NCBI GenBank assembly: GCA_014898415.1
Contig: RCTD01000012.1
Span: forward strand, 744,001-808,000
Length of the DNA stretch: 64,000 nt
From: Stromatinia cepivora
Taxonomy: Eukaryota; Ascomycota; Leotiomycetes; Helotiales; Sclerotiniaceae
Reading direction: 5' to 3'
The notes below the pieces were generated by a model. It searched no databases, was not told the origin of the DNA, and worked only from the letters and a program-made list of their open reading frames with translations. The position numbers and the translations under genes are program-made. Shown in pieces: positions 1 to 11,400 of this stretch (its first letter is position 1; each line of letters begins with the position of its first letter).

Positions 1-169
1 GCTCATGCTCAATATGATGTTTCTTTTTCATTACATTCATCCCAGTGAGATTGCCGCGTGGGAAACATTTGATGCGAGTGATGGGGCCAATACTTCGCGT
101 CCATATTTTGCGGGGATGAAGGTTTGGCAGGGGAAGAGATTGAGTCGGGAGGATACGATAGAGCTTTAG
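1..169 (+). CDS. C-terminal end of a probable RTA1-like membrane protein (5' partial)
   Basis: An open frame enters from the left edge and stops at TAG 167-169. About 55 residues are visible. They begin with a hydrophobic stretch (LMLNMMFLFHYIHPSEI) and end with a short polar tail. Fungal RTA1-domain lipid-translocating proteins have seven membrane helices, and the last one commonly ends with an H-P motif followed by a charged cytosolic tail, which fits what is seen. Only the last helix and tail are present, so the family call is an inference from position and pattern; another multi-pass membrane protein is possible. The next gene relic lies on the opposite strand, so the two are convergent. 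Confidence 0.4.
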   Translation, partial: LMLNMMFLFHYIHPSEIAAWETFDASDGANTSRPYFAGMKVWQGKRLSREDTIEL

Positions 170-449
170 AGAAAGGGACATGGGCGAGGGGTCAATTGAG
201 AAGATGGAGCTGGGTTTATGGCTTTTGGTATAGTTTGATTAGATATCCTGGAGTTTGGTCATTGCGAATATGGGGATTTGAAGCGGTGGTTTAGGAAAGG
301 AAACTGCATCATCATTCATTTCATTTGTTAGAATAAGCAGATATAGGTATAGAGTGGAACGAATGGAGCGTATCAAACAATGCTCATTTTTCATTTTCTA
401 TCCTTTTCAAACCCACTCTTCCTTCCAACTCTCATCCCACAAAAAACCA

Positions 450-1485
450 TACCATAAGGTCTTCCAAAAAACCCATTCACCTGATCCCTTGCCTCAAACT
501 GCACCCAATGAATGCCCCATAGTCCCCACCTCCCTCGCAGCCAAATCTCTAGCAAAACAGCTGCACCCGCCCCGAAACACTTCCCATCCCCACAACACTC
601 CCATGACTCTGCCCAATAAAAAGTGCACGGCACGGAATCTGTGGGTCAAGTTTATCGTCTATTTCTTCTTGGATACCAAGATGTTGTCCATAGCGACAAT
701 GGTACCGATTTGTGGGGCCGTGGAAACTAGAATCAGAAAAAATGAGAGAGCGGGTGGAAGCATAGGTTGGGGTTTGCCAAGTTGGTGGAAGAGTGATGTA
801 ATTTTCTTTTAGCGAGGTGGATAGGGCGTCTAGGGGGTAAAATCTCTTGGCTGTAGCTTCTTCAGAACCATACATTAGGGAGAAAAAGCTTTCTTGCTTG
901 GAATTTTCAGATTTTGTGATTTTGTAAATTTGTAAATTGAAGCTGATAGGTTCGAAATAAATGGAAAGATTGCACGTACATGTTCATCCATCAATTCCCA
1001 AGGATCCTCTTCAAAGAAGAATCGCATATATCCAAACCTTTCAAAGCCCAGCTCCTTCTCTGTTATCTGCCTGACTAGGTCCAAGTCAAACGGTATTCCG
1101 GGTGGTGCATATGGAACTGCTAGGAAGGTGGCCGAGAGAAATCTAGAGGGATAATAATTGGTGACTTGAGATGGAAAAAAGACTTCCGAAATCATGGCCC
1201 ACAGCATCGACTTTGTCAATTTTTTCATGGGTGAGCAAGTCGTTGATATCAATGGCCATGGTCTTGAAGATGTATGCCTAGAAGATCTGGGGCGATAATC
1301 CTATACCCTTTTGAGGCGAAGTAAGGAATCTGATACAACCAGTCATAGGATGTGGATGGAAAACCATGGAGGAAGAGAATGGTGAATTTGGAGGGTTCGG
1401 TCTTGGGGATGCTGACATATGCATAGGTTGTGCCGGAGGGAAGGGTGACGGTTTTGGAGTTGGAGAGGAATTCTACAGCTGCCAT
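450..1485 (-). pseudogene. Decayed epoxide-hydrolase-like alpha/beta hydrolase
   Basis: Read leftwards from ATG 1483-1485, the pieces follow the soluble epoxide hydrolase / haloalkane dehalogenase fold in order. The oxyanion-hole motif HGFPSTSYDW comes first, then the nucleophile elbow GHDFGS (Asp nucleophile), a cap-domain segment (MRFFFEEDPWELMDEH), and near the end GIHWVQFEARDQVNGF with the catalytic His. The pieces sit in different frames. About 35 bases are missing after PDLLG near 1276. A run of six A (1175-1180; T on the coding strand) has one base too many for the frame. A third shift lies near 560-600. A normal intron separates the two halves (donor GTACGT at about 979, acceptor at about 893-897). 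Each piece is well conserved, so inactivation looks recent, or some indels are assembly errors. The missing 35 bases argue against assembly error alone. Confidence 0.85.
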
Positions 1486-3207
1486 TGCGAAGCTTGGAAT
1501 TTTGGAAGTAAATGAAAATGTGTTTAACTTGGGACAAGCAAATGTGAATGAGAAGAAAGTAGTATATGTATGAAACATCATCATAGGCTGTGCCGCAGAC
1601 CGCAACAGTTGGAAGCTTTCGTGAGAAAAAGAAACGACGACATGAAAGCTTGCAAGTAATTGAAAATATGGAAAACAAAGTTGAGAATAATGCATGAGGT
1701 ACTCTCGAGTTTACGAGGTGCCGGTTTTGCAAGTTGGTCGCTGGATGAGATCTCATAAACCCATAATTTCGCAGAGCCCGTAAATTGTACACCTCAAACC
1801 TCATGATTCTCTTACATAAGTCAGAATCGATCTTCCCCCAACATTCAGGTCTCGAATCTTTATCAGATATCATGTTATGGTCCCTCTCAGCTGTTGTATA
1901 GCGTATTCACTATACAGGATGATCACCTGAGATATTTTAATTGCCTGGTGCTTCCGCAAGAAGGTCCTTGACTCATTGTTGCTTCTGAATTTCTTCATAG
2001 TTTGAGCACCACTGCTCAGGCTTAATCCTCGACAAATCTGATTGCTATCAGAGACTACCTAATCACTAGATAATTTGCCTTCTGGGATGTTCGCGAAATG
2101 ATTCGGGACCAGAAACTGCTGATTATTTCTTTGAGTCTCGATGCCGATGAAAAAGCGCAGGAGAACGCGGGTTCCAATATTAGTATTGTACCAGCGATAT
2201 TTGTACCAAAGAAGAACATGTATTCCAGGAGACCCCACCACTACATGGTGAAGGTCGGTATTTCCTTATCATCGATGGTTACGATGTGGAGAATCAATTA
2301 TCACCTGATGACTATTCATATGTGAGAGAAATCGGAAGCCAAGAAATGGCAAATTTCCTTACATCGTCGGCACCAACACGAAGCCTACTGGCAAATTTGT
2401 TCATGAAACGACTCCCAACAAAAGTTCGATACAAGACAAGAACAAGAGACCTAGACCATGTTGATTCAAGGTATGACGCTGGCTCTGCTGACGTAGCAAT
2501 CCGAGTTGAAAGCCCGACGCGGACAAAATGGTTTACGCTTGTCCGTTTTCTGGTCTAGAACATCTCATATTCCGCTTCCATATGTCAATCATTCAGTTTA
2601 GATACTGCGCCACAGGCAACTTTGTCAGAGCAAAATTTTAGTGACATCCAATGAGGGGAAAACATCATATCAACCTCTGGATATCAGCGTCCAATCGGAT
2701 CACCACCGACAGTTAAGCAGCTCTCATATTCCATCAAGCTATTGCTCGGTTGGTGTCGGACCGTGGATTGTACTGACTAAGTACGCTGCATTTCTATTGC
2801 TTTTCAAATCGTCTTACCCTCTTTGGCAAGTGAGGCATAAGTGGATCGAGTGCTCGTAGTGGAACACCCCTCATGATTCTCGCGGGACGGATTCAACAAC
2901 AGGGGTGATCATTTACCCCGCACCAACCAAAAGAGTTATAGTACGAGTTATGACCATCTTCCTCGAAGGATCTTGTTGCATCCCTGCAAGACCGGTAAAA
3001 TCTAAAGCGATTTGGTGGGTATCAGAAGGATTCTAGTGTAAGACATACTTAATGGAGCTCTTACAAAACTATAGTTGTCCGATGTCCGTCTCTCGTACCG
3101 ATTCTAACCACAAAGGGAAAGACGATAGACCAAGTTCCTGCCACAGCAACTGTAGTTACAAATTCATCGTCCATGGTGAATCCATAGCACAGAGACTTAT
3201 TGCTTGC
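1486..3207. other. Intergenic, weak coding-like trace only
   Basis: This 1.7-kb stretch has normal base composition. No frame is long or matches a family I recognise. One stretch on the plus strand at about 2241-2400 reads like protein for some 50 codons (HGEGRYFLIIDGYDVENQ, later YVREIGSQEMANF). It has no start, splice sites or known motif, so it may be an old exon or chance. Confidence 0.4.
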
Positions 3208-3215
3208 TATATATA
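3208..3215 (+). promoter_or_regulatory. Candidate TATA box of the cupin gene
   Basis: TATATATA lies 122 bases upstream of the cupin ATG and is followed by an A/C-rich leader (CACTAACAAGCACAC) typical of fungal 5' untranslated regions. The spacing suits transcription starting about 90 bases before the ATG. This is sequence pattern only. Confidence 0.4.
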
Positions 3216-3337
3216 CCAGCGCCTTATCCCACCTAATCACTAACAAGCACACAGCATTGAAATAACCTCACAGTCAAGCCATCGGTCGCTCCAAGCATCC
3301 TAAACAATCCAAAAGATTCCCCAAACATCAGCTCAAC

Positions 3338-3859
3338 ATGTCTTCATTCATACCAGATTTCAGCGGAAAACTTTACATTACTACCAATCCCGATGAGAAA
3401 ACCACCACATTCCTTGACTCCACGTCTTTCGTCACGAAGCCAGCAGGCCCCGGGTTTGCAGTAAGCTATGCCTACTCTGCTGGCCCTACACCCTCATTCA
3501 GCGATGACAACGATCTAAAAGCACATCAAGAAGTCAGCAAACGAGAGCAAACAATCTCCTTTCCATCCGCCGGTGGCAGCACAGCTGTGATTTGCCATTT
3601 AGCACCTAATCCCAATGGAGATGAGGGATTCATGCATCGTACGCATACACTTGACCATGTTTGTATCATTGCTGGAGAGGCAGAATACACAACGAACGGC
3701 GGGGAGAAAAAAGTCATGAAGAGGGGAGACGTGGTTATTCAACGAGCGGGGTGGCATGCTTGGAAGAACTTGAGTAAGACGGAAGAGTTGACCCTTTTTA
3801 ATGTTGGGATTGGTGCAGAGGGCGCGACGGAAAACTTTATGGAGTTTCCAAAGGCGTAG
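3338..3859 (+). CDS. Small cupin-domain protein (173 aa)
   Basis: A single-exon gene with a complete 173-residue frame and AACATG start context. The C-terminal half is a one-domain cupin_2 barrel. Cupin motif 1 is around HRTHTLDHVCIIAGE (residues about 98-112), and motif 2 contains GDVVIQRAGWHAWKN (about 132-146). The His residues in these motifs would bind a metal. The N-terminal 90 residues are polar. Fungal proteins of this size and pattern are frequent near secondary-metabolism and aromatic-degradation genes, acting as small isomerases, oxygenases or accessory factors, but no biosynthetic partner is visible here, so the substrate is unknown. Codon use is normal and there is no sign of RIP. 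Confidence 0.85.
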   Translation: MSSFIPDFSGKLYITTNPDEKTTTFLDSTSFVTKPAGPGFAVSYAYSAGPTPSFSDDNDLKAHQEVSKREQTISFPSAGGSTAVICHLAPNPNGDEGFMHRTHTLDHVCIIAGEAEYTTNGGEKKVMKRGDVVIQRAGWHAWKNLSKTEELTLFNVGIGAEGATENFMEFPKA

Positions 3860-4394
3860 GATGGAGTTGAGATAATGATCTAGGAATACTCGTATTCATT
3901 GAAGATGAAAATTATTTTGTTGTGTTTCCATGCATGCTATTGTCGTGAACACGTGGTACTCTTCGATGTGTCGACCTCTGAAAATATAGTGCGGAATCTT
4001 ATCGGAGAAGAGCCTCTCACAGAATGTCAATCATAGTAGGATGCCAGTGACATCTCACCGCCTTTTTTCTGCCAACCAATCAATTCTGCCAAACGAGCGG
4101 TGAAAATTACTTAAACTTCGTTTTGTTGCATATCTGAAAAAAGGTTCAGATTTCCCATTCCCCACCCATCCCAATTGGGACAAAGTTACTGGGAAATACA
4201 ACGACCGGGAATAAGAGCACATTCTGGACTTTATTCCCGGTGTGTCAGGTCATAAACTTTTCATATCCTGCCGAAAAGGCGGTATAATAATATAAGCTTG
4301 GCGCACTCTTGACCTCCCCTCCATAAGCCCTGCCCCTCACTTTCACCCCGATACACACAACATCCACCACCAAATCTAAAAACACGAGATCAAG
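3860..4394. promoter_or_regulatory. Intergenic: cupin 3' region and OTU promoter
   Basis: This 535-bp gap holds the cupin 3' end and the OTU upstream region. Just before the OTU ATG is an A/C-rich leader (ACACACAACATCCACCACC at about 4353-4371) typical of fungal transcribed leaders. I see no other gene or RNA. Confidence 0.5.
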
Positions 4395-5311
4395 ATGGAG
4401 AGTTTCGAAGAAATCCAAAGTCGCCATCGCAAGGAACAAAAGGATCTGCAAGGACGGATAACACAAAAGAAGAAAGGCGCAACGAAGAAGACTCGCAAAG
4501 GTGTGAATAACGAATGCGAAGAATTGGAACGACAATTGAAAGAACGACAAGCTCAAGAAATAGCATCGCTAAATGGGGATGCTGTTCCGGATGTTAATGA
4601 TGTTCCAGAGCTTGACGAGGAAGCTTCAGAAACTTCGGCAAATGCGATTGATGCAAGTGGAGTTAACAATATTACCGACTCATTAGAGAAATCTTCGATT
4701 GCGGAAACGGCAGAATCTGAAGCAGGACAGCCTAAGAAACGTAATCGACAAAAAGAAAGACTTGCAAGAAGGGCAGCCGAACAAGAGGCTGCTGTAGAAG
4801 AAGCTAGAAAAGAGGCTGCGAATATAAAGCCCGATGAAAAGAAGTAGAAAGAAAACGAATGCAGGAGGAGTTTACTTCGAGAAAATTACATGAGAAACAA
4901 ATTAGACCAGATGGACATTGTCTCTTCTCTGCCATAGCCGACCAATTATCACAAGCCGGGATACCTCTTGGGGCTGAGACAGAAGGATTGAAGGATGATC
5001 AACGATACAAAGTGGTTCGCAAAGCTGCCGCAACATATATTGAGGGGCACCCAGATGATTTCGTTCCATTTCTAGACGAACCTCTTGAGGATTATGTCCA
5101 CAAGATCAGAGATACTGCGGAATGGGGTGGTCACTTGGAACTTCTTGCTCTGGCAAAAACATATAACGTTGAAATTTGTGTGTTACAGAATGGAGCTACC
5201 CAAAAGATTGAGCCTGGGACCGAGAACAAACCAGAGACGATTTATCTGGCATATTACCGACACGGGTTTGGTCTTGGCGAACACTATAATTCACTTCGAA
5301 GAGCACCATAA
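4395..5311 (+). CDS. OTU-domain deubiquitinase (OTU2/OTUD6-like), with a one-base frameshift
   Basis: Residues 1-150 form a charged, coiled-coil-like region with the start MESFEEIQSRHRKEQKDL and a basic stretch (KKRNRQKERLARRAAEQEA). The remaining part is an OTU cysteine protease domain. The catalytic Cys is in RPDGHCLFSAIADQL (about 4900-4945) and the catalytic His in GEHYNSLRRA at the C terminus. The family removes ubiquitin from substrates; OTU2-like members associate with ribosomes. The two halves lie in different frames. The first frame hits TAG at 4845-4847. Adding one A to the run GAAAAG at about 4832-4837 would give an uninterrupted frame of about 305 residues, the normal family length. 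A sequencing or assembly indel is the simplest explanation; a true null allele or programmed shift is possible. It is convergent with the methyltransferase gene 70 bp downstream. Confidence 0.85.
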
Positions 5312-5381
5312 AAGACACAAAAGCTTAAGGAGCATAACTTCAAGCTCAAGTTCTTATTCTAATTACTAGGCGGGAATCTAT

Positions 5382-6251
5382 CTAGTGCGACCAAACGCTG
5401 ACCCAATCATTTACTTTGCCATCTGAATCGTATCCGATCTTACTGGTCCTCTTGGGGTGAAAGTGTGCAATACGCTGAAGGCTATTTTGGTGTGGTGGGC
5501 CAAGCTTCTCAACTTCTAGCTCACAAGTCTCGGTGTATGGCAACACTTCCCCGGGGCGCGACAAATGACCTTCATAAATTCTGGGAGGCATGGCCCATGG
5601 CGGACCTCCGATTGATGGAGATTTAGTACTAGGAAATTCGAGACAGATGAGTCTTCCCTCTGGAGATAGAAGCTCATGATTTCGTTTGGACCATGCAGGC
5701 CTTAAAACAGGAGGTAATGCACAACCAAACTTTCTCAAGATTTAGTAATCTTGATCCAATAGATTTAGAAAATTACATACCGTGTAATCATAGATCAAAT
5801 CGAAGTTTTTCTCTCCTTCGACAATTGTCAAGAAATCATCTTTGAAGAAGTCTCCAACTATCCAGGTAACTTTCCCTTTCTCAATCCCATCTTTCGTTTC
5901 ATACAAACCCTTTCCGTCTTTCTCCTTCTCAGTATCTTTAGCACCTTGCACGCCTGTCTCGGAAATATCCAGCCCATAAGCATCATAACCCATAGCACTC
6001 AACAGTAGAACATCATATCCCTTTCCACATCCTGCGACTAAAGCTTTCTTCCTTGAACCATCAGCTTTCTTCGACGCAAGATCTTCCCGCTCATTTAATA
6101 TATCAATGAGCGCCGGATTAGGTGATTCGTTATCCCACGGAGTGACCTTTTCTTTCCAGAGCTGATCCCATCTCTCACCATGCGTAGCTGTATCATGGCC
6201 TTCGAATTGAGCTTTAAGGCGAGCACGCGTTTCTGGATTGTTCAGTACCAT
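5382..6251 (-). CDS. Thiol/thiopurine methyltransferase-like SAM enzyme
   Basis: Two exons, 6251-5781 and 5729-5382, encode 272 residues. The intron 5780-5730 (51 nt) starts GTATGT, has TACTAA near its 3' end, and leaves the frame in phase 0. I start at ATG 6249-6251, the first in-frame ATG, giving MVLNNPETRARLKAQF, which matches how fungal TPMT-family proteins begin. The Rossmann motif I for S-adenosylmethionine is ALVAGCGKGYDVLLL, followed by GYDAYGLDIS. The substrate-side block FDLIYDYT-FGCALPP is recreated exactly by splicing, and LICLEFP follows. Fungal relatives methylate thiols, thiocyanate or halides, or detoxify sulfur compounds; the substrate is not predictable here. It is divergent from the SDR gene. 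Confidence 0.9.
5730..5780 (-). other. Intron of the methyltransferase gene
   Basis: Donor GTATGT at 5780, branch-site-like TACTAA, acceptor AAG at 5730. Removal joins YDYT to FGCALPP, restoring the conserved family block. At 51 nt it matches the other introns in this window. Confidence 0.9.
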
Positions 6252-7553
6252 TTTGAGTATTTCATGGAAGGACTTGACCAACCAGATAAACCGAGGTTCA
6301 AAGTCATGGTTATACTTTTTTCACCCTGAACTTCCTTCTCGTTGGGTGTTACTAAGGTATAGGTATTGCAGTCTTATCTGTTGAGAAGTTCGGATTTATA
6401 CTGAATAACTATCTGCTCTGTACTTTAGATGTAAAATGTAACAAATCATCCAAAGAATAGCATGGATAGAGATGAGAAGTGGGCTGGTGAGGTATTTATA
6501 ACAATTGTGGTGCTAAGCTAACACAAATGCATTCAAGCTAGGGATGGAGGATTTGTAATGATATAATGCTATATATTCGTCAACTCAATATAATATGTAA
6601 TATTGGTCAAATGAAATATGTAGCTGCAATGCTGCATTACTCGTGCTGCCAGAAAGTATAAAACTCCGAACGTTATATCGGCGATAATGACTATAGCGAA
6701 ACTTTAAAAAGGGGGGCGGTTTAGCCAATGAAATGCATTATTTCGTAATGATCCACTTTATCAATATCAGAAACATGAATTTCCAGTATTCCGAAGGCCT
6801 TTAATTCAGACAAGGGGGTTAATTCATATATTTTCTTTTTTTGAATTTGAGAAATTATTCTCAATAAATTCATATTTTGAGCATTCTTTTGTAATCGGTT
6901 AGGCTATTTTTATATACTGTTACTATACAAATTTGACTACGAGAATTACATTATTCAATTCTATCTGAAAATCTATTCTCAATATGATTCCAATCTCTCG
7001 TATATTTAATTCTCCAAAGAAGAAACGTTCCGCATTGTTCAGCCATAGTTACTTCAATTGCGAGTATCTTTTGTTATTTTTTGAGTGATAACCTCTGCAA
7101 AATTAAAACGTGGGCTACTGATGTTGGAGATTATTAATTCAAAAAATCACATGATATTTTCGTCAAGATTATCAAAAGTCTCTAAAAATTGCCCTATTTT
7201 CATTCATTCTATAGATTTTATTGACTATAAAAGATATATATAATCTAAATATAATATTTCATCATGCTCAAAAAGTGTAATAATATGAAATCATATAATC
7301 ATTCTCAAAATTATATAATTCCCCCAACTCTAATTCAAGCCGAGGTCCAGGAAATTCCGGGTAATTGATATGATTTACTTAAACACCCTCATCACCAGTA
7401 CCTACAACTTACTTCTTCTCCTATCTCCCACGAAACATATCTGCAGACTCTTAAACTAATCAGACTTCATTGTTCAATTCAATCTCAAACATTCAGACTC
7501 CATTATCAAACTCAATCTCTTATACAGGGTAGGACGGCAGATACATAATAATC
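6252..7553. promoter_or_regulatory. Divergent intergenic region between methyltransferase and SDR genes
   Basis: This 1.3-kb AT-rich spacer lies between two divergently transcribed genes, so it must contain both promoters. The last 130 bases before the SDR ATG are C/A-rich with repeated TCAATCTC- and CAGACTC-like words, typical of a fungal leader. Bases 6700-7320 are strongly AT-rich but contain no frame or repeat that I can assign. Confidence 0.5.
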
Positions 7554-8450
7554 ATGGATGCCGCAAATCTCTTTAATGTCAAGGTAAGCAGTCAACTATT
7601 GTCTATGAGCAGTTCACAAACTAATAAAATCAATAGGACAAGGTAGTTCTTGTCACAGGTGGCGCCAAGGGAGTTGGGCGCATGATATCCGAAGGCTTCG
7701 TCACGAATGGAGCCAAAGTCTACATCTCATCCCGAGATGCCAAAGCCTGCGAAGAAGCCTGCAAAGAATTGAACGCACTCGGTACCTCTATCTCCCAATT
7801 CGTCCGATTAATCAAGCTAATCTCTCTTTCCTACAGGCAAAGGTTCTGCACACGCCATCCCAGCCGACTTTTACAAACTCGAAGATTGCAAACGCATGGT
7901 GGATGAATTACAAAAGAGAGAAAAGAAATTACATATCTTAGTTAACAACTCTGGAAGCAATTGGGGAGCTCCTTATGCGGAATTCCCGGATGCGGCATGG
8001 ACAAGAGTCTTGACTCTCAATCTCACAAGAGTTTTTACTCTCACCCAAGCCCTCACCCCTCTCATGGAAGCCGCATCTACCCCCGAAGACCCAGCACGCA
8101 TCATCAACATTGGCTCCGTCGACGGAATCCGCGTTCCTTCTCTCGAAACCTTCTCATACTCTGCCAGTAAAGCTGGTTTACATCAATTGAGCAGAGTCTT
8201 TGCGAATCATCTAGGAAAGAAAAATATTACGAGTAATGTGTTGGCTTGTGGACCGTTTGAGAGTAAGATGATGGCGACTACACTCGAGAACTTTAAAGAC
8301 CAGATTGTGAGTGGGATTCCGCTGGGTAGAATTGGAAGTAAGGAGGATGTGGCAGGTGCTTGTCTGTTTTTGGCGAGTAGAGCGGGCAGTTATGTTAATG
8401 GGGCGACCATTGCGTTGGATGGGGGAAGTTTGGTGCAGAGTAAGTTGTAA
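7554..8450 (+). CDS. Short-chain dehydrogenase/reductase (FabG/RhlG-like)
   Basis: Three exons, 7554-7583, 7637-7781 and 7837-8450, encode 262 residues. Intron 1 (GTAAGC...AATAG, 53 nt) and intron 2 (GTACCT...CTACAG, 55 nt) both restore the reading frame. The NAD(P) motif TGGAKGVG lies near residue 18. The motif NNSGSNWG takes the usual NNAG position. The catalytic Ser is in INIGSVDG, and Tyr/Lys in FSYSASKAG. The C terminus GATIALDGGSL is classic for the family. The length is normal for a classical SDR. Fungal relatives are often labelled 3-oxoacyl-ACP reductase or rhamnolipid-type RhlG reductase; the true substrate is unknown. There is no cluster partner nearby and no sign of RIP. Confidence 0.9.
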
Positions 8451-11400
8451 ATAGGTGCGGAAGAACCGTGTATACCAATCTATTACATGATTTATAATGA
8501 AGATATTAGCATGATCTCGTCCAATTCAAGACATATATGACATATATGAGTTGCATTCTCATCTCATGTCTGGATTCGAAACAATTCCGCGTCATCATTG
8601 TCCAGGTTTGATGTCTGAAACAATGCAGATATGTAACAAAGGTAATTAAGATTATTCAAGTGAATACCCAAGGTCTAAGTTATAGATTATTTTACCTGGA
8701 CCTTTATATCCTAACTGGACGCCGTACTGACAGAGACTGATCTAGCTCTCGAGCTTCCTATAAAAGTATCTCCTATCGGGGGTGCTTTGGCAATTATAGT
8801 CTGCGTCCTAACATTTTGGAGATCCTTAAAGGGTTCTGCGTTTGGAATCTCATAGTTTTATGAGGTAGTGGAATAGTATAAGGTATCAATTCATTGCGAG
8901 ATCTGAGATATGTTCCGTAGCTTGAGGATTTTGGTTGAACTAACAAGCCAACAAGCCAACAATGATCGGTGGAATTTTAATTTTTGACAGCGGTTCTTGG
9001 ATTGGATAGTACACAATCCAGCACCGCAAAATGATAATAAAGAGTTGTTGTAGCCATTTAAATCTTTTGAGTTGAATCTGTACGATTTAGTATAGAGAAA
9101 GGCAGGCTATATGTGGGGAAATACAAGGTGATTTCTTTCACATGCCTTTTTTTGCTACCGGGTTTTTACAGGAAAAGAATTTGTGGCCAAGGTGCTACGA
9201 ATTTATAGATGCCAGAAGAGATTTTTGGGGCTTGGTGGTATGTGCTGTGCTGTGCTGCTGTGTTGTGAAGTAGAGTAGAATACAACTTCATGCGTGGTGT
9301 AACAATTGATCTAGCAAGTGTAGTGGATACAATAGAAGGAGGGGGGAAAGAAAGGCGCTTGAATACTATATAAACAACTCTCAGTTCGAGGATTTTTGTT
9401 TTCTCTACAAACTGGCCGAGATCTTTCAAAATAATGTGATAGGCTTCGATGACAACCATGCCAAGTATCTATATGATAACCTTGCTTCTTGATATCAGAG
9501 ATATTCAAGCTCTGTTAAAAGTTCTTATGTTAGGTGTTCGTTGCAAGTACTTTTGATTCTTTTGAGTCTTATTGGTCGATTCTTAAATCTTATCTTCACC
9601 CACTTTTAATGCTGTTGTCATTCTCAATATTGTTCGTTCGAATGGAGAAGAAAAGGATAGTGGTGAATAGGTTTGATAGCAACAAATATCTAAGAATGTA
9701 TCCCGAAACCCCGAAAGCTTTTGAAAAACTTCGGAAGTGCAGCCAGTTTGCGCTATATATGTCAGGAATCACGGCTTTTTGAATATACTTGGGACAAAAT
9801 ACCCGCCTGATTGAAAGCACCAGAGTTTATGGCTATTGTTATTGAGGGGAGTGTAGTCGAAGTAGAGCCTTTTATATACGACCAGTATGTCTATGGGTCT
9901 TTATGAGCATAAAGGTTAGCATATAGAGTTAACTGAAACAGACCAAAGGCTCTTCAGTGAAGACAATTCACTGCGATGGTGCTATGGTATGTTTTGTAGA
10001 TCAAAATGGGCAAATGGTATGAGACTTAATTGCTGGGCTTGCCATGGTATATAAGCCTACTTCATCTCCAACTTTTGTCTCCTATCAAACATGCGGGAGG
10101 AAGAAGTGCTTGCGAAGGGCCAATAAATTTCTCGAGCCAGGTGCTGTTCTTCGCATGTGACTGTTGAAAACCTCGAGGTTAGTGCTCGGTATACACAGTC
10201 ATATAAAACCGTGAATATGAATATTACTCTGGTGTTGTTTGGGGGGTTCTTTTCGTTGTTCTTTATTTGACTTATGGCTAAGTTATGAATAGTGGTTTTT
10301 GAGATGGATACATGACAGGAAATGGACAATGACAATACCTAGCTGTAAGTGGTCACACATACGATCTATGCAAGTCAATGTATCTTTATCGTGAATCATA
10401 ATGCCAAGGAATTTAATTCAAGCGAACCCCTTCAAAGTACAGCTATTCGCTTCTGAAATTGTTTAAGAATTTATGTTGAGATGCTCTAGGTTTATATAGT
10501 ACATTTCGTAGTAAAATTGTGATTCGAGGATACGATGCCTTTGAGCTACGGGTTCATTGCTGATTTCGGGTGAATCTAGATGGATATTATCTCATTATCA
10601 TTTTGAATATTCAAGGTTTTGAATAAGGTCTTGGTTAAAGAGGAATTAATTTAAATCTCTTTGAGATCATACTGATCAAGTCAGATCGTGGATTTACGCG
10701 TGTGTAGATTCGGATTTATCTTCTTCCATTTCCGTTTTAGGTTTACTTAAATAGTTTAAAAGTTAGCATTGGGGGTATTGTCACCGCTCCATTATCGGTT
10801 AGAGGCCCATACTATTCTACTTCCTTTGACTAATGGGCGATCACCAAGCGGGAATGGAGTACATTTACCGTCAATATCCTACTATATATTGATACCCAAC
10901 AACCTCTACGTGTTCATCAATCCGAAAGACAGAAATGTGGAATCTGGCCAAGGACTGTCACGCGAAAAAGTGAGTTTTTGACATTGTACAATTAGGAACT
11001 TTTTTTTCTATTCATAAATACGGATTATTCCTCTGTCTGATTAGGGATTTTCACTTTCATTCTATTTGTCTGTTGTTGCACTTATTGAATGCTATCGCTT
11101 ATGAATGAGAGATATGTATGTTCATCATTCACGTAAGGCTTCGTTGCTGTCAAATTAGGTGCAGACTCCGCGCATGCAAATTTCTACGGATTTAGTTTGC
11201 TATTAATGGGCGAATTGAAAGTCTTTGTGTACATGCATAATGAATAATAAATGAATTGCAGCAGGCCAGCCATAATCATGGTTTTGAGGTATACTTTGTA
11301 ACTACACCCGCGAGCAAATATACCCAGACGCTATCTTATAGATAATAATAGATTTCTTTTGTGCGCTTGCGCTCAAATGAGGTTACTGCGAGTCCTATCT

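Noticed and set aside
354..812. 152-codon open frame on the plus strand
   Set aside because: It lies antisense to exon 2 of the epoxide hydrolase pseudogene, whose catalytic-His block is readable on the minus strand; the plus-strand product has no protein-like pattern.
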